A DNA stretch of 64,000 nucleotides from Vibrio sp. SNU_ST1 (lineage in GTDB: Bacteria > Pseudomonadota > Gammaproteobacteria > Enterobacterales > Vibrionaceae), in assembly GCF_030563405.1 (NCBI RefSeq), contig NZ_CP130748.1:3038001-3102000 (forward strand). The letters run 5' to 3'. Made by a program: the position numbers and the translations under genes. Shown one piece after another: positions 1 to 12,059 of this stretch (position 1 is its first letter; every line of letters starts with the position of its first letter). Under the pieces are notes generated by a model. It did no database searches, was not told the DNA's origin, and was given only the letters and a program-made list of their open reading frames with translations.

Positions 1-3000
1 CGCGAAGGTCATCACGCTTACCAGAAACCGCAGCTTCTGTTAGTACGCGAGTCGTTTCTTGGAACGATGCAGCTGAGATGAATGACTCAGTTGCAAGAGA
101 TGCTTTAGTAATACCTAGTAGGTCACGTTCGAAACGTACTAGTTCTTTACCTTCAGCTTCTAGCTTACGGTTAGCAATCTTAACATTGTGGTACTCAACT
201 TGTTCGCCAGGTAGGAACGGAGAGTCACCAGAATGAGTGATTGTACACTTACGTAGCATTTGACGAACGATAGTCTCGATGTGCTTATCGTTAATCTTTA
301 CGCCTTGTAAGCGGTAAACTTCTTGAACTTCGTTCGCGATGTACTGAGTCACAGCGTGGATACCACGTAGACGCAGGATATCGTGTGGAGTTTCAGGACC
401 GTCGGCGATTACATCACCACGTTCAATCTTCTCACCTTCGAACACGTTCAATTGACGATGCTTAGGAATCATCTCTTCGTAAGCGTCACCGCCTTCACGA
501 GTGATTACTAGACGACGCTTACCTTTCGTTTCTTTACCAAACGACACAGTACCTGTGTGCTCAGCAAGGATCGCAGGCTCTTTAGGCTTACGAGCTTCGA
601 ATAGGTCAGCTACGCGTGGTAGACCACCGGTGATATCTTTGTTTCCGCTCGATTTTTGAGGGATACGAGATAGTGTGTCACCAATGCCAACTTCAGCGCC
701 ATCTTCGATGTTTACAATCGCTTTGCCAGGTAGGAAGTAGTGAGCTGGCATATCAGTACCAGGAATCATTACGTCGTTACCTTGCTCATCAACAAGTTTG
801 ATAGCTGGACGCATATCTTTACCTGCTGCTGGGCGAGCTGCTGCGTCTGTTACTTCACTTGAAGAAAGACCCGTTAGATCGTCAGTTTGACGTGAAACTG
901 TAATACCATCGATCATATCTACGAATTGGATACGACCTGCCACTTCAGTGATGATTGGCATGGTATGCGCTTCCCAGTTAGCTACAACTTCACCAGCAGT
1001 AACTGCTGCGTTGTCGCCTTTGGTTAGCATCGAACCGTAAGGAAGTTTGTGCTTCTCTTTAGTACGGCCGAATTCATCAATAATCGTCATCTCAGATGCA
1101 CGAGAAGTGATAACCAGTTTCTTGTCTTTGTTAACTACGAACTTAGCATTGTGAAGTTTCACAGTACCAGTTGTCTTAGCTTGGATGCTGTTCTCTGCTG
1201 CTGCAGTAGATGCCGCACCACCGATGTGGAACGTACGCATCGTTAGCTGTGTACCCGGTTCACCGATAGATTGTGCAGCAATAACACCAACTGCTTCACC
1301 TTGGTTCACTAGGTGACCACGTGCTAGGTCACGACCGTAACACTGTGCACAACAACCGAAGTCTGCATCACAGGTAACAACAGAGCGCACTTTCATGCTA
1401 TCTACTGAGTTGTCTTCCATGATTTGACACCACTTCTCATCAATCAGAGTATTACGTGGAATCAGTACATCTTCAGTACCAGGCTTAAGAACGTCTTCAG
1501 CTACTACACGACCTAGAGCAAGCTCAGAAAGTGCAACTTTAACGTCACCACCTTCGATGTGAGGCATCATGTCGATACCTTCGTGCGTGCCACAGTCATG
1601 TTCGTGTACTACAACGTCTTGAGCAACGTCTACTAAACGACGAGTTAGGTAACCCGAGTTAGCTGTTTTCAGTGCTGTATCCGCAAGACCCTTACGAGCA
1701 CCGTGCGTTGAGATAAAGTACTGAAGGACGTTTAGACCTTCTTTAAAGTTCGCAGTGATCGGCGTTTCGATGATTGAACCATCTGGACGCGCCATCAGAC
1801 CACGCATACCTGCTAGCTGACGAATCTGAGCTGCAGAACCACGTGCGCCCGAGTCGGCCATCATGTAGATGCTGTTGAACGATTCTTGCTGTTCTTCTTC
1901 GCCGTCACGGTTGATAACTGTTTCAGAAGATAGGTTATCCATCATTGCTTTCGCAACGCGGTCATTCGTAGATGCCCAGATATCGATAACTTTGTTGTAA
2001 CGCTCACCCGCAGTAACAAGACCTGATTGGAATTGCTCTTGGATTTCACGAACTTCTTCTTCAGCAGATTCAATTTCATCGTATTTCGCTTGAGGAACAA
2101 CCATATCGTTGATACCTACAGAAACACCAGAAAGTGCCGCGTATGCGAAACCTGCGTACATGATTTGGTCAGCAAATACTACTGTATCTTTTAGACCAAG
2201 CTTACGGTAACACTCGTTAAGAAGAGTAGAGATCTGCTTCTTACCTAACTTTTGGTTAACGATGCTGTACGGAAGTCCAGCTGGAACGATCTGCCATAGC
2301 ATTGCACGACCTACAGTCGTATCTACTAGGCCAGTATTCGTTGTGCTATTGCCGTCTTCGTCTACTACTGTTTCAGTGATACGTACTTTAACGCGAGCGT
2401 GTAGCTCAGCGGTCTTAGTACGGTATGCCTTTTCAGCCTCAGCAGGGCCAGCAAGGTACATACCTTCACCTTTCACGTTGATCTTGTCACGTGTCATGTA
2501 GTAAAGACCCAATACAACGTCCTGAGAAGGTACGATGATTGGATCACCGGATGCTGGCGACAGAATGTTATTCGTCGACATCATTAGGGTACGAGCTTCA
2601 AGCTGTGCTTCTAGAGTTAGAGGCACGTGTACCGCCATTTGGTCACCATCGAAGTCGGCGTTGTATGCCGCACACACTAGTGGGTGAAGCTGAATCGCTT
2701 TACCTTCGATTAGTACTGGTTCAAACGCTTGGATACCTAGACGGTGAAGTGTAGGTGCACGGTTAAGCAGTACTGGGTGTTCGCGGATCACTTCGTCTAG
2801 GATATCCCAAACGATCGCTTCTTCGCGCTCTACCATTTTCTTAGCAGCTTTGATTGTCGTAGCCATGCCACGAGTTTCTAGCTTGCTGTAGATGAACGGC
2901 TTAAATAGCTCAAGTGCCATCTTCTTAGGAAGACCACACTGATGTAGACGAAGGTATGGACCAACTGTGATTACAGAACGGCCAGAGTAGTCTACACGTT

Positions 3001-4033
3001 TACCTAGAAGGTTCTGACGGAAACGACCTTGTTTACCCTTGATCATATCAGCAAGAGATTTCAGAGGACGTTTGTTAGAACCCGTGATCGCACGACCGCG
3101 ACGACCGTTATCTAGAAGGGCATCAACAGACTCTTGCAGCATACGTTTTTCGTTACGTACGATGATGTCTGGAGCCGCTAGCTCTAGAAGACGCTTCAAA
3201 CGGTTGTTACGGTTGATCACACGACGGTAAAGGTCGTTCAGATCAGATGTCGCAAAACGACCGCCATCTAGTGGTACTAGAGGACGAAGATCTGGCGGTA
3301 GCACTGGAAGTACAGTTAGGATCATCCACTCAGGCTTGTTGCCTGACGAAATGAACGCTTCAACTAGCTTCAAACGCTTAGTAACTTTCTTACGCTTAGT
3401 TTCAGAGTTAGTTGTTTCCAACTCTTCGCGCATTTCTTCCACTTCTTGATGAAGGTCCATTGTTGAAAGCAGATCTTTGATCGCTTCAGCACCCATCTTA
3501 GCAGTGAATTCGTCACCCCACTCTTCTAGACGATCCAGATACTCTTCTTCAGTAAGCATCTGAGATTTTTCTAGATCAGTCATACCCGGTTCAGTTACTA
3601 CGTACATTTCGAAGTAAAGAACACGTTCGATATCACGCAGAGGGATATCCATTAGTAGACCGATACGAGACGGTAGTGATTTTAGGAACCAGATGTGAGC
3701 AACTGGTGAAGCAAGCTCGATGTGGCCCATACGGTCACGACGAACTTTAGTTTGTGTAACTTCAACGCCACACTTCTCACAGATAACACCACGGTGCTTC
3801 AGGCGCTTGTATTTGCCACAAAGACATTCGTAGTCTTTAACTGGACCAAAAATACGTGCACAGAACAGACCATCACGTTCAGGTTTGAACGTACGATAGT
3901 TAATTGTTTCTGGCTTTTTAACTTCACCAAAAGACCACGAACGGATCGTGTCTGGTGAAGATAGACCGATTTTGATTGCATCAAATTCTTCGGTCTTATG
4001 CTGTGCTTTTAGAAAGTTTAATAAGTCTTTCAC
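1..4033 (-). CDS. rpoC: RNA polymerase subunit beta' (partial, 3' end outside window)
   Basis: Largest catalytic subunit of RNA polymerase. About 1344 residues are visible; the family is about 1400 long, so roughly the last 55 lie beyond the left edge. The start is a GTG at 4031-4033 (protein begins [11 protein letters not shown] as written), preceded by an AGGAGC ribosome-binding site. The N-terminal zinc ribbon ([20 protein letters not shown], near residues 70-90) and the Mg-binding motif [12 protein letters not shown] are intact; its first Asp is residue 460, as in E. coli. It lies 90 bases downstream of rpoB and is co-transcribed with it. Confidence 0.98.
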   Translation of the reverse strand, partial: MKDLLNFLKAQHKTEEFDAIKIGLSSPDTIRSWSFGEVKKPETINYRTFKPERDGLFCARIFGPVKDYECLCGKYKRLKHRGVICEKCGVEVTQTKVRRDRMGHIELASPVAHIWFLKSLPSRIGLLMDIPLRDIERVLYFEMYVVTEPGMTDLEKSQMLTEEEYLDRLEEWGDEFTAKMGAEAIKDLLSTMDLHQEVEEMREELETTNSETKRKKVTKRLKLVEAFISSGNKPEWMILTVLPVLPPDLRPLVPLDGGRFATSDLNDLYRRVINRNNRLKRLLELAAPDIIVRNEKRMLQESVDALLDNGRRGRAITGSNKRPLKSLADMIKGKQGRFRQNLLGKRVDYSGRSVITVGPYLRLHQCGLPKKMALELFKPFIYSKLETRGMATTIKAAKKMVEREEAIVWDILDEVIREHPVLLNRAPTLHRLGIQAFEPVLIEGKAIQLHPLVCAAYNADFDGDQMAVHVPLTLEAQLEARTLMMSTNNILSPASGDPIIVPSQDVVLGLYYMTRDKINVKGEGMYLAGPAEAEKAYRTKTAELHARVKVRITETVVDEDGNSTTNTGLVDTTVGRAMLWQIVPAGLPYSIVNQKLGKKQISTLLNECYRKLGLKDTVVFADQIMYAGFAYAALSGVSVGINDMVVPQAKYDEIESAEEEVREIQEQFQSGLVTAGERYNKVIDIWASTNDRVAKAMMDNLSSETVINRDGEEEQQESFNSIYMMADSGARGSAAQIRQLAGMRGLMARPDGSIIETPITANFKEGLNVLQYFISTHGARKGLADTALKTANSGYLTRRLVDVAQDVVVHEHDCGTHEGIDMMPHIEGGDVKVALSELALGRVVAEDVLKPGTEDVLIPRNTLIDEKWCQIMEDNSVDSMKVRSVVTCDADFGCCAQCYGRDLARGHLVNQGEAVGVIAAQSIGEPGTQLTMRTFHIGGAASTAAAENSIQAKTTGTVKLHNAKFVVNKDKKLVITSRASEMTIIDEFGRTKEKHKLPYGSMLTKGDNAAVTAGEVVANWEAHTMPIITEVAGRIQFVDMIDGITVSRQTDDLTGLSSSEVTDAAARPAAGKDMRPAIKLVDEQGNDVMIPGTDMPAHYFLPGKAIVNIEDGAEVGIGDTLSRIPQKSSGNKDITGGLPRVADLFEARKPKEPAILAEHTGTVSFGKETKGKRRLVITREGGDAYEEMIPKHRQLNVFEGEKIERGDVIADGPETPHDILRLRGIHAVTQYIANEVQEVYRLQGVKINDKHIETIVRQMLRKCTITHSGDSPFLPGEQVEYHNVKIANRKLEAEGKELVRFERDLLGITKASLATESFISAASFQETTRVLTEAAVSGKRDDLR

Positions 4034-4123
4034 GTTCAGCTCCTGTAAGGAGTTAAAGGAGCTCACCGACTAAAGTGAGCCCCCTTTACCAAGTAATCCA
4101 ATCTTCTCTATAAAAAAGAGGGA

Positions 4124-7100
4124 TTACTCTTCGTCTTCTAGCTCGATGTTGATACCTAACGAGCGAATCTCTTTCAACAGTACGTTGAACGACTCTGGCA
4201 TGCCAGGTTCCATGCTATGGTTACCATCTACGATGTTCTTGTACATCTTAGTACGGCCGTTAACGTCATCCGACTTAACTGTTAGCATTTCTTGTAGAGT
4301 ATATGCAGCACCGTATGCTTCTAGTGCCCATACTTCCATCTCACCGAAACGCTGACCACCGAACTGAGCTTTACCACCAAGTGGTTGCTGAGTTACTAGG
4401 CTGTAAGAACCAGTTGAACGAGCATGCATCTTGTCATCAACCAAGTGGTTCAGTTTCAGCATGTACATGTAACCAACAGTTACAGGACGCTCAAACGAAT
4501 CACCAGTACGACCATCAAACAGTTTAAGCTGACCAGATTCTGGCAGATCACCCAGTTTAAGTAGTTCTTTGATTAGAGACTCAGAAGCACCGTCGAACAC
4601 AGGTGTAGCAATCGGTAGACCGCCACGTAGGTTCTTGATCAGTGTACGAACTTGATCATCAGACAGTTCAGCAATATCAACTTTCTGACGAGTATCACCA
4701 AGATCGTAAACCTTCTGTAGGAACTCACGGAACTTATGCAGTTCTTGTTGTTCCTTAACCATTTGGTTGATCTTGTCACCGATACCTTTCGCAGCCAAAC
4801 CTAAGTGAACTTCTAGGATCTGACCGATGTTCATACGCGATGGTACACCCAGCGGGTTAAGTACGATGTCTACAGGCTGACCTTTCTCATCGTATGGCAT
4901 GTCTTCAACAGGGTTAATCTTAGAGATTACACCTTTGTTACCGTGACGACCGGCCATCTTATCACCTGGCTGGATACGACGTTTAACCGCTAGGTAAACT
5001 TTAACAATCTTAAGAACGCCAGGCGCTAGATCATCACCTTGAGTGATTTTACGACGCTTAGTTTCAAACTTCTTATCGAAGTCTGCTTTTAGCTCATCCC
5101 ACTGCTCAGCAAGTTGCTCAAGCTGTGTTTGTAGCGCATCGTCTTCTAGAACTTGCTCTAGCCATTGCTTACGACCGATAGTATCAAGCTTAGCTTCAGA
5201 GTAACCACCAGACAGAAGTACAGCTTTAACACGGTTAAGAAGGCCACCCTCAAGAATTTGGAACTCTTCAGTTAGATCTTTCTTAGCTTCTTTAAGCTGC
5301 ATCTGTTCGATTTCAAGTGCACGTTTGTCTTTCTCTACGCCATCGCGAGTGAAGACTTGTACATCGATGATAGTACCCGAAACAGAGTTTGGTACACGTA
5401 GAGAAGTATCTTTAACATCAGATGCTTTCTCACCGAAGATAGCACGTAGTAGCTTCTCTTCAGGAGTCAGTTGAGTTTCACCTTTAGGGGTTACTTTACC
5501 AACTAGGATGTCGCCACCCTTAACTTCAGCACCAATGTAAACGATACCTGACTCGTCTAGTTTAGACAGAGCAGACTCACCTACGTTTGGAATATCAGCT
5601 GTGATCTCTTCAGAACCCAGCTTAGTATCACGAGCCACACAAGATAGTTCTTGAATGTGGATTGTCGTGAAACGGTCTTCTTGAACTACGCGCTCAGATA
5701 CTAAGATCGAGTCTTCGAAGTTGTAACCGTTCCAAGGCATGAATGCGATACGCATGTTTTGGCCAAGAGCAAGTTCACCAAGGTCTGTTGAAGGACCGTC
5801 AGCAAGAACATCGCCGCGTGCAACTGGTTCACCAGGAAGTACAGTTGGACGTTGGTTAATACATGTGTTTTGGTTCGAACGCGTGTACTTAGTCAGGTTG
5901 TAGATATCAATACCAGCTTCGCCAGGTACCAATTCATCTTCGTTAACCTTAACTACGATACGAGAAGCGTCAACAGACTGAACTTGACCACCACGTTTAG
6001 CAACCGCTGTAACACCAGAGTCAACTGCAATGTTACGTTCGATACCCGTACCTACTAGAGGCTTATCAGCTCTCAGTGTTGGTACAGCTTGACGTTGCAT
6101 GTTGGCACCCATCAATGCACGGTTCGCATCATCGTGTTCTAGGAACGGGATAAGCGAAGCAGCGATAGATACTACTTGGTTTGTCGCAACGTCCATGTAG
6201 TCAACGTGATCGCGTGGGTGAAGACCAGATTCACCTTTTTGACGAGCTGTGATTAGCTCATCTGCAAACGTACCTTCTTCAGTAAGAATGGTGTTTGCTT
6301 GCGCAATTACGAATTGACCTTCCTGGATTGCAGACAGGTAATCAACTTCTTCTGTTACTACACCATCTACTACACGACGGTACGGAGTTTCTAGGAAACC
6401 GTAATCGTTACAACGTGCAAATGCAGATAGCGAGTTAATTAGACCGATGTTTGGACCTTCAGGCGTTTCGATCGGACATAGACGACCGTAGTGAGTTACG
6501 TGAACGTCACGTACTTCGAAGCCTGCGCGCTCACGAGTAAGACCACCAGGACCTAAAGCAGAGATACGACGCTTGTGCGTAACTTCTGACAATGGGTTGT
6601 TTTGGTCCATAAACTGTGAAAGCTGTGAAGAACCAAAGAATTCTTTAACTGCAGCAGAGATCGGCTTAGCGTTGATAAGGTCTTGAGGCATGATTGCATC
6701 AAGGTCACCAAGGCTTAGACGTTCTTTAACGGCACGTTCTACACGAACTAGACCAACACGGAATTGGTTTTCTGCCATTTCACCTACAGAACGGATACGA
6801 CGGTTGCCAAGGTGGTCGATATCGTCCACTTCACCAATGCCGTTACGGATACCAATCAGTTTCTTCATCACTTCGATGATGTCTGATTCATCCAGAGTAC
6901 CGCGCTCTTCTTCTTCTTCACGCTCGATAGAGCTGTTGAATTTCATACGGCCTACAGTTGATAGGTCGTAACGATCTTCAGAGAAGAATAGGCTTTCGAA
7001 CAATGATTCTGCAGCTTCTTTCGTTGGTGGCTCGCCAGGACGCATCATGCGGTAGATTTCTACCAATGCAGAGATGCGATCTACTGTGCTATCCGCACGT

Positions 7101-8152
7101 AGAGTGTCTGACATGAATGGACCATGGTCTAGGTCATTCGTGAACAGCACTTCTAGAGTCTTGTGACCTGCTTGAGACAGGTTAGCAAGTGCTTCTAGGC
7201 TAATCTCTTGGTTTGCGCCAACGATGATCTCGCCAGTTGCTTCGTTGATGTAATCTTTCGCAGCAATCTTTTCAACGATGTACTCTACTGGTACTTCGAT
7301 GTGCTCAACGCCATCTTTTTCAAGTTGACGGATATGGCGAGCAGTTACACGACGACCAGTCTCAACGTAAGTTTTGCCGTTTGCTTCGATGTCGAATGAC
7401 GCAGTTTCACCACGTAGACGATCAGGAACCAACTCCATAAGTAGAGTTTGGTCTTTCACTTCGAAGTTCACTTTGTCGAAGAACAGATCTAGGATCTCTT
7501 CAGTCGATTTACCAAGTGCACGAAGGATAATCGATGCTGGTAGCTTACGACGACGGTCGATACGTACGAATAAGTTATCCTTAGGATCGAACTCAAAGTC
7601 TAACCATGAGCCACGGTAAGGAATTACACGTGCGTTATAAAGAACTTTACCTGATGAGTGGGTCTTACCCTTATCACTGTCGAAGAACACGCCTGGGCTT
7701 CGGTGCAGCTGGGATACGATAACCCTCTCGGTACCATTAATTACGAAAGTACCATTGTCTGTCATAAGCGGAATTTCGCCCATGTAGACTTCTTGTTCTT
7801 TAATGTCTTTTACAGTACCTGCTGGTGCATCTCGATCAAAGATAACTAGACGTAGTTTTACGCGTAGTGGCTTTGAGTAAGTAACACCGCGGATTTGACA
7901 TTCTTTAACGTCAAAAACTGGCTCACCAAGACGGTAGCTAACGTATTGCAGCTCAGAATTGCCGTTGTAGCTCTGAATTGGAAATACAGAACGGAAAGCA
8001 GCTTCAAGACCGTATTGACCTTCAGGATCCTGTTCGATGAATTTGTCGAAAGAATCAAGCTGGATCGATAACAGGTATGGAATGTCCAAAACTTGTGGAC
8101 GAGTACCAAAATCCTTACGGATGCGCTTTTTCTCGGTATAAGAGTAAACCAT
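4124..8152 (-). CDS. rpoB: RNA polymerase subunit beta
   Basis: Catalytic beta subunit of RNA polymerase, 1342 residues, the same length as E. coli RpoB. The open frame extends 32 codons further upstream, but the start at 8152 ([16 protein letters not shown]) is preceded by GAGGAACCCC, a good ribosome-binding site, and matches the family N-terminus. The rifampicin pocket around residues 507-533 reads [20 protein letters not shown] and then RISALG; D516, H526 and S531 are the sensitive residues. It follows rplL across an attenuator and is co-transcribed with rpoC. Confidence 0.99.
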   Translation of the reverse strand: MVYSYTEKKRIRKDFGTRPQVLDIPYLLSIQLDSFDKFIEQDPEGQYGLEAAFRSVFPIQSYNGNSELQYVSYRLGEPVFDVKECQIRGVTYSKPLRVKLRLVIFDRDAPAGTVKDIKEQEVYMGEIPLMTDNGTFVINGTERVIVSQLHRSPGVFFDSDKGKTHSSGKVLYNARVIPYRGSWLDFEFDPKDNLFVRIDRRRKLPASIILRALGKSTEEILDLFFDKVNFEVKDQTLLMELVPDRLRGETASFDIEANGKTYVETGRRVTARHIRQLEKDGVEHIEVPVEYIVEKIAAKDYINEATGEIIVGANQEISLEALANLSQAGHKTLEVLFTNDLDHGPFMSDTLRADSTVDRISALVEIYRMMRPGEPPTKEAAESLFESLFFSEDRYDLSTVGRMKFNSSIEREEEEERGTLDESDIIEVMKKLIGIRNGIGEVDDIDHLGNRRIRSVGEMAENQFRVGLVRVERAVKERLSLGDLDAIMPQDLINAKPISAAVKEFFGSSQLSQFMDQNNPLSEVTHKRRISALGPGGLTRERAGFEVRDVHVTHYGRLCPIETPEGPNIGLINSLSAFARCNDYGFLETPYRRVVDGVVTEEVDYLSAIQEGQFVIAQANTILTEEGTFADELITARQKGESGLHPRDHVDYMDVATNQVVSIAASLIPFLEHDDANRALMGANMQRQAVPTLRADKPLVGTGIERNIAVDSGVTAVAKRGGQVQSVDASRIVVKVNEDELVPGEAGIDIYNLTKYTRSNQNTCINQRPTVLPGEPVARGDVLADGPSTDLGELALGQNMRIAFMPWNGYNFEDSILVSERVVQEDRFTTIHIQELSCVARDTKLGSEEITADIPNVGESALSKLDESGIVYIGAEVKGGDILVGKVTPKGETQLTPEEKLLRAIFGEKASDVKDTSLRVPNSVSGTIIDVQVFTRDGVEKDKRALEIEQMQLKEAKKDLTEEFQILEGGLLNRVKAVLLSGGYSEAKLDTIGRKQWLEQVLEDDALQTQLEQLAEQWDELKADFDKKFETKRRKITQGDDLAPGVLKIVKVYLAVKRRIQPGDKMAGRHGNKGVISKINPVEDMPYDEKGQPVDIVLNPLGVPSRMNIGQILEVHLGLAAKGIGDKINQMVKEQQELHKFREFLQKVYDLGDTRQKVDIAELSDDQVRTLIKNLRGGLPIATPVFDGASESLIKELLKLGDLPESGQLKLFDGRTGDSFERPVTVGYMYMLKLNHLVDDKMHARSTGSYSLVTQQPLGGKAQFGGQRFGEMEVWALEAYGAAYTLQEMLTVKSDDVNGRTKMYKNIVDGNHSMEPGMPESFNVLLKEIRSLGINIELEDEE

Positions 8153-8323
8153 GGGGTTCCTCAGCTCGCTGATAAGTGACCCAAACCACCCAAAACACTC
8201 TTCAGAGGGGGCGGTGACAAACAGCTGTTTACTGTAGTGAACAATCATTTCGAAAAAATGACTGTTTTTTTGCTTGGATTATGACGGTTAAACAGCGGAA
8301 ATTTCGTCATAGCCCTACAGCGC

Positions 8324-8354
8324 AAAAAGGCCGGTGGTTAATAAACCACCAGCC
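8324..8354 (-). terminator. rplL-rpoB attenuator hairpin
   Basis: On the minus strand a 9-bp GC-rich stem (GGCTGGTGG pairing with CCACCGGCC, one G-T pair) is followed by five Ts, 33 bases after the rplL stop. In E. coli a partial terminator at this place makes ribosomal protein mRNA exceed rpoBC mRNA; the same role is inferred here. Confidence 0.8.
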
Positions 8355-8386
8355 ATTAGCCTTGCGGCTAAGAAATTAAGTAATAA

Positions 8387-8752
8387 TTACTTAACTTCAA
8401 CAGAAGCGCCAGCTTCTTCTAGCTGTGCTTTAAGAGCTTCAGCTTCAGCTTTGTCAACGCCTTCTTTAAGCGCTGCAGGAGCTGAGTCTACAAGACCTTT
8501 AGCTTCTTTAAGACCTAGGCCAGTTGCGCCACGTACAGCTTTGATAACTTGTACTTTGTTAGCGCCAGCAGCAGTTAGGATTACGTCGAATTCAGTTTGC
8601 TCAGCAGCAGCTTCAGCAGAAGCACCACCAGCTACAACTGCAGCAGCAGCAGTAACACCGAATTTCTCTTCCATAGCTTCGATAAGCTCAACAACTTGCA
8701 TTACAGACATTTCTGCAACTGCGTCTAGGATTTGCTCGTTAGTAATAGACAT
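8387..8752 (-). CDS. rplL: Ribosomal protein L7/L12
   Basis: Stalk protein of the 50S subunit, 121 residues, the usual length. An N-terminal dimerisation helix ([20 protein letters not shown]) is followed by an Ala-rich hinge at about residues 36-52 and a C-terminal factor-binding domain ([16 protein letters not shown]) that contacts EF-Tu and EF-G. It lies 57 bases after rplJ. The rplJL pair is expected to be co-transcribed and translationally controlled by the L10-L12 complex binding the rplJ leader. Confidence 0.99.
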   Translation of the reverse strand: MSITNEQILDAVAEMSVMQVVELIEAMEEKFGVTAAAAVVAGGASAEAAAEQTEFDVILTAAGANKVQVIKAVRGATGLGLKEAKGLVDSAPAALKEGVDKAEAEALKAQLEEAGASVEVK

Positions 8753-8809
8753 AACAATTCTCTTTTAAGTCAACAATAAGTTTAAATAGCAACCAGTGAA
8801 AAGCAAGGC

Positions 8810-9304
8810 TTAAGCCGCAGCTTCTTCTTTTTGGTCGCGAACAGCAGCGATAGTACGAACCAGCTTGCCAGCAGAAGCTTCTTTCATGCACATCATTAGG
8901 CGTGCGATAGCTTCGTCGTAAGTTGGTAGTGTCGCTAGTACTTCAGCATCAGTAACTGCGCCTTCAAATGCAGCAGCTTTGATCTCGAAATCTTTATTCT
9001 CTTTAGCGAAGTCTTTGAAAAGACGCGCTGCAGCACCTGGGTGCTCATTAGAGAATGCGATCAGAGTTGGACCAGTGAAAGTGTCAGTTAGACACTCGTA
9101 GTCTGTACCCTGAATCGCACGGCGTGCTAGTGTGTTACGAACAACTCTCATGTAAACACCCGCTTCGCGAGCTTGTTTACGTAGAGAAGTCATTGCGCCA
9201 ACAGTAACGCCACGAGAATCAGCTACAACTGCAGAAAGTGCACCACTGGCAGCTTCGTTGACTTCAGCAACAATTGCTTTTTTGTCTTGAAGATTTAAAG
9301 CCAT
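8810..9304 (-). CDS. rplJ: Ribosomal protein L10
   Basis: Base of the L7/L12 stalk and the autogenous repressor of rplJL, 164 residues. The frame is open further upstream, but the start at 9304 gives the family N-terminus [15 protein letters not shown] and is preceded by AGAGGTTAATCC, a good ribosome-binding site. The 23S-binding N-terminal domain is followed by the C-terminal helix that carries L12 dimers. It is separated from rplA by a 242-base leader with its own promoter. Confidence 0.98.
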   Translation of the reverse strand: MALNLQDKKAIVAEVNEAASGALSAVVADSRGVTVGAMTSLRKQAREAGVYMRVVRNTLARRAIQGTDYECLTDTFTGPTLIAFSNEHPGAAARLFKDFAKENKDFEIKAAAFEGAVTDAEVLATLPTYDEAIARLMMCMKEASAGKLVRTIAAVRDQKEEAAA

Positions 9305-9546
9305 TTGGATTAACCTCTGGTTGTGATTACAGCACTCATACAAAATGTAATGAGCGTTTACGATGTTATTTAAAAATGAATAAATTCACTTCAAACCACA
9401 ACATCGCCTACGTAGGTTTTATTAAGCCATATCTCCGAAGAGTACAGCGCCTACGGTCTTGGGACGGATGACCTGAATTGCTTCAAAAATCACCCAACCA
9501 CAAATATTAGGCGCAGAAGTATACACTAAATCTGCGCCGAAGCAAA
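9305..9546 (-). promoter_or_regulatory. rplJ promoter and autoregulatory leader
   Basis: A sigma-70 type promoter lies directly after the rplA stop: -35 TTTGCT (9541-9546), 17-base spacer, -10 TATACT (9518-9523). An inverted repeat (GGCGCAGA / TCTGCGCC) spans the -10. About 200 bases of leader follow before rplJ. By analogy with E. coli this leader carries the L10-L12 binding site; that fold is inferred, not demonstrated. Confidence 0.65.
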
Positions 9547-10251
9547 TTAGTTTGCTTGAGTGTCAAGACTAGCTTGATCAACAGTAACACCAGCACCCAT
9601 CGTAGTAGAGATGCTTACTTTCTTCAGGAAAGTACCTTTCGCTGAAGAAGGCTTAGCTTTCTTAAGAGCAACTAGAAGTGCTTCTAGGTTCTCTTGAAGC
9701 TGGTTAGCTTCGAAAGATGCTTTGCCGATAGTAGTGTGGATGATACCGTTCTTGTCGTTACGGTAACGAACCTGACCAGCTTTAGCGTTCTTAACCGCTT
9801 CAGCAACGTTAGGAGTTACAGTACCAACTTTAGGGTTTGGCATAAGGCCGCGTGGACCTAGGATTGTACCTAGTTGACCAACAACACGCATTGCATCAGG
9901 AGAAGCAACAACAACGTCGAAGTTCATTTCGCCTTTTTTCACTTGCTCAGCAAGATCTTCCATACCAACGATATCTGCGCCAGCTGCTTTAGCTGCTTCT
10001 GCGTTTGCACCTTGAGTGAACACAGCAACGCGGATGTCACGGCCAGTACCGTGAGGTAGCACAGTTGCGCCACGTACGTTTTGGTCAGATTTACGAGCAT
10101 CGATGCCTAGGTTAACAGCAACATCTACAGACTCAACGAATTTAGCTGTAGCTAGTTCTTTAAGAAGAGCAACAGCTTCGTTGATTTCGTATTCTTTAGT
10201 TACTTCAACTTTGTCGCGGATTACGCGCATACGCTTAGTAAGTTTTGCCAT
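9547..10251 (-). CDS. rplA: Ribosomal protein L1
   Basis: L1-stalk protein of the 50S subunit, 234 residues ([20 protein letters not shown]), full length. It binds 23S rRNA helices 76-78 at the E site and in E. coli also represses translation of its own rplKA message. The conserved stretch [15 protein letters not shown] is present. It starts 4 bases after the rplK stop, so the two are translationally coupled. Confidence 0.99.
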   Translation of the reverse strand: MAKLTKRMRVIRDKVEVTKEYEINEAVALLKELATAKFVESVDVAVNLGIDARKSDQNVRGATVLPHGTGRDIRVAVFTQGANAEAAKAAGADIVGMEDLAEQVKKGEMNFDVVVASPDAMRVVGQLGTILGPRGLMPNPKVGTVTPNVAEAVKNAKAGQVRYRNDKNGIIHTTIGKASFEANQLQENLEALLVALKKAKPSSAKGTFLKKVSISTTMGAGVTVDQASLDTQAN

Positions 10252-10255
10252 GATC

Positions 10256-10684
10256 TTATCCCTCTACCACTAGGCCCATTGAACGAGCAGTACCAGCAAT
10301 AGAACGCTTCATTGCTTCGATGTCAGCACCAGTCATATCAGCAGCTTTAGTTTCTGCGATTTCCTGAACTTGAGCGTCAGTTACAGTACCAACTTTCTCA
10401 GTGTTTGGACGACCTGAACCAGACTTAACGCCAGCAGCTTTCTTAAGAAGAACAGCAGCAGGTGGAGTCTTAGTTACGAACGTGAAAGAACGGTCGTTGT
10501 AAACAGTAATTACTACTGGAGTAGGTAGACCTTTCTCAACAGATTCTGTTTTTGCGTTGAACGCTTTACAGAATTCCATGATGTTCACGCCGTGTTGACC
10601 TAGAGCAGGACCAACCGGTGGACTTGGGTTTGCCATACCAGCTGCAACTTGCAGTTTGATATAAGCTTCAACTTTCTTAGCCAT
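10256..10684 (-). CDS. rplK: Ribosomal protein L11
   Basis: Part of the GTPase-associated centre of the 50S subunit, 142 residues, the usual length. The start at 10684 ([20 protein letters not shown]) is chosen over an open frame 20 codons longer because it gives the family N-terminus and is preceded by AGGAAATATC. The proline-rich N-terminal domain ([20 protein letters not shown]) is the thiostrepton and RelA-signalling region; the C-terminal domain binds 23S rRNA. First gene of the rplKA unit. Confidence 0.99.
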   Translation of the reverse strand: MAKKVEAYIKLQVAAGMANPSPPVGPALGQHGVNIMEFCKAFNAKTESVEKGLPTPVVITVYNDRSFTFVTKTPPAAVLLKKAAGVKSGSGRPNTEKVGTVTDAQVQEIAETKAADMTGADIEAMKRSIAGTARSMGLVVEG

Positions 10685-10769
10685 GATATTTCCTAATTTT
10701 TGGGTACATGCGCTAGCCGTAAGGCAAGCTCCCCTTAATTTCAATTAACTCTTTCTTACTTCGATAGAA

Positions 10770-10813
10770 GTAAAAAGGCGCGAAATTATAATCATAATTC
10801 GCGCCTTTAACAA
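10770..10813 (-). promoter_or_regulatory. Palindromic promoter of rplKA
   Basis: On the minus strand TTGTTA (10808-10813), a 17-base spacer and a perfect TATAAT (10785-10790) form a strong sigma-70 promoter about 100 bases before rplK. The -10 lies inside an inverted repeat (AAAGGCGCGAA / TTTCGCGCCTTT), so the same DNA resembles an intrinsic terminator for the upstream secE-nusG transcript. Confidence 0.7.
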
Positions 10814-10844
10814 CCCTAAAAAGGTGGTTTTTTATACTCTTTTA

Positions 10845-10887
10845 TTTTGAACAACTTATGAAGTATTTATCCACAGCTTGTTCAAAA
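10845..10887. repeat. Inverted repeat just after nusG with a DnaA-box-like loop
   Basis: Perfect 10-bp arms (TTTTGAACAA at 10845-10854 and TTGTTCAAAA at 10878-10887) flank a 23-base loop holding a perfect TTATCCACA (10867-10875). It lies 10 bases past the nusG stop. It could be a weak 3' hairpin of the secE-nusG message; no T tract follows. Confidence 0.6.
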
Positions 10888-10896
10888 GTTAGAGTT

Positions 10897-11445
10897 TTAG
10901 TCCAGCTTTTCAACTTGACCAAATTCAAGCTCAACCGGTGTTGCACGACCAAAGATCGATACAGATACCTTAATGCGGCTTTTCTCGTAATCTACTTCTT
11001 CAACTGTACCGTTGAAATCAGCAAACGGACCATCATTCACACGAACCACTTCACCCGCTTCGAACATTGTCTTAGGACGTGGAGACTCGCTCGCTTTCTC
11101 TAGACGGTTCAAGATAGCATCAGCTTCTTTGTCAGTGATTGGTGCAGGACGATCAGAGGTACCACCAATGAAGCCCATAACACGAGGAATGCTGCGTACT
11201 AAGTGCCATGATTCATCATTCATGATCATTTGCACTAATACGTAGCCAGGGAAGAACTTACGTTCGCTTTTACGGCGTTGACCTGCACGCATTTCCACTA
11301 CTTCTTCAGTAGGTACTAAAACGTCACCAAAGAATTCTTCCATGTCGTGCATTTTAATATGTTCGCGTAACGATTGAGATACACGGCCTTCATAGCCAGA
11401 AAAGGCTTGAACTACATACCAACGTTTTTTTGGAGCTTCACTCAT
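10897..11445 (-). CDS. nusG: Transcription termination/antitermination factor NusG
   Basis: Elongation factor that binds the RNA polymerase clamp and contacts Rho or ribosomal protein S10; 182 residues, normal length. An N-terminal NGN domain ([20 protein letters not shown]) is followed by a C-terminal KOW domain ([20 protein letters not shown]). It starts 13 bases after secE, forming the conserved secE-nusG pair. It also takes part in rRNA antitermination, so it functionally links to the boxA-bearing rrn operons in this window. Confidence 0.99.
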   Translation of the reverse strand: MSEAPKKRWYVVQAFSGYEGRVSQSLREHIKMHDMEEFFGDVLVPTEEVVEMRAGQRRKSERKFFPGYVLVQMIMNDESWHLVRSIPRVMGFIGGTSDRPAPITDKEADAILNRLEKASESPRPKTMFEAGEVVRVNDGPFADFNGTVEEVDYEKSRIKVSVSIFGRATPVELEFGQVEKLD

Positions 11446-11458
11446 GAATCAGAACCCT

Positions 11459-11836
11459 CTACACTCCAGTTGCTAGAGAAACTAAACGGACCATAATGCC
11501 GTCAATTCCCCAAAGCACTAGAGACATAACAATACATACAGCTAAAACGATCAATGTAGTTTGCATAGTTTCTTGGCGAGTAGGCCAAACAACTTTACGA
11601 ATCTCCATACGAGATTCTTTTGCAAAATCGATCGCAGCTTTACCTTTAGTTGTTGTTGCTGCAACGCCTAGTGCGGCAGCAATCAGCACAACTACACCTG
11701 CAGCGCGAATTACAACAGACAATTCACCATACAGGTAATTACCCACAACAGCAGCAGCCAACAGTACAAAAGCGACTACCCACTTCATTGTATCTGCTGC
11801 ACCTGAGCTATCAGGAGTTTCAGCGTTTGCTTTCAT
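11459..11836 (-). CDS. secE: Preprotein translocase subunit SecE
   Basis: Small essential subunit of the SecYEG channel in the inner membrane, 125 residues (E. coli 127), of the long three-helix type. Hydrophobic segments lie near residues 18-35, 41-60 and 92-118; the conserved cytoplasmic amphipathic region [20 protein letters not shown] precedes the last one. It forms an operon with nusG and is separated from tuf by a strong terminator, so it must have its own promoter in 11837-12012; none could be fixed with confidence. Confidence 0.98.
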   Translation of the reverse strand: MKANAETPDSSGAADTMKWVVAFVLLAAAVVGNYLYGELSVVIRAAGVVVLIAAALGVAATTTKGKAAIDFAKESRMEIRKVVWPTRQETMQTTLIVLAVCIVMSLVLWGIDGIMVRLVSLATGV

Positions 11837-12012
11837 AAAACCAACCTGTGATAAGTCTTAAATATAGACGACAATAACCCCGCTGTTGCAGGGCACATTC
11901 CTTTGCGTTGCAAAACAACACATCTAACAGTCATTTTAGTTAAAAAGACCGTTTAATTCTTTGCTAAGAGTTAAAATTGATGTCAAAACACCCAACTCTT
12001 TTTTCAGCGCAG

Positions 12013-12040
12013 AAAAAGGGCATCAAATGATGCCCTTTTT
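12013..12040 (-). terminator. tuf intrinsic terminator
   Basis: Inverted repeat AAAAAGGGCATCA / TGATGCCCTTTTT 20 bases after the tuf stop, with a run of five Ts on the minus strand. It separates the tRNA-tuf unit from secE-nusG. Confidence 0.9.
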
Positions 12041-12059
12041 ACTAGTGGTTCGTCAAATC

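Noticed and set aside
8334..8768. A 144-codon plus-strand frame
   Set aside because: It is the antisense of rplL; its Ala/Ser-rich composition mirrors the Ala/Glu-rich L7/L12 codons.
11837..12012. A tRNA-Trp or other RNA gene between tuf and secE
   Set aside because: No cloverleaf can be built; the region is a secE leader with A/T-rich DNA.
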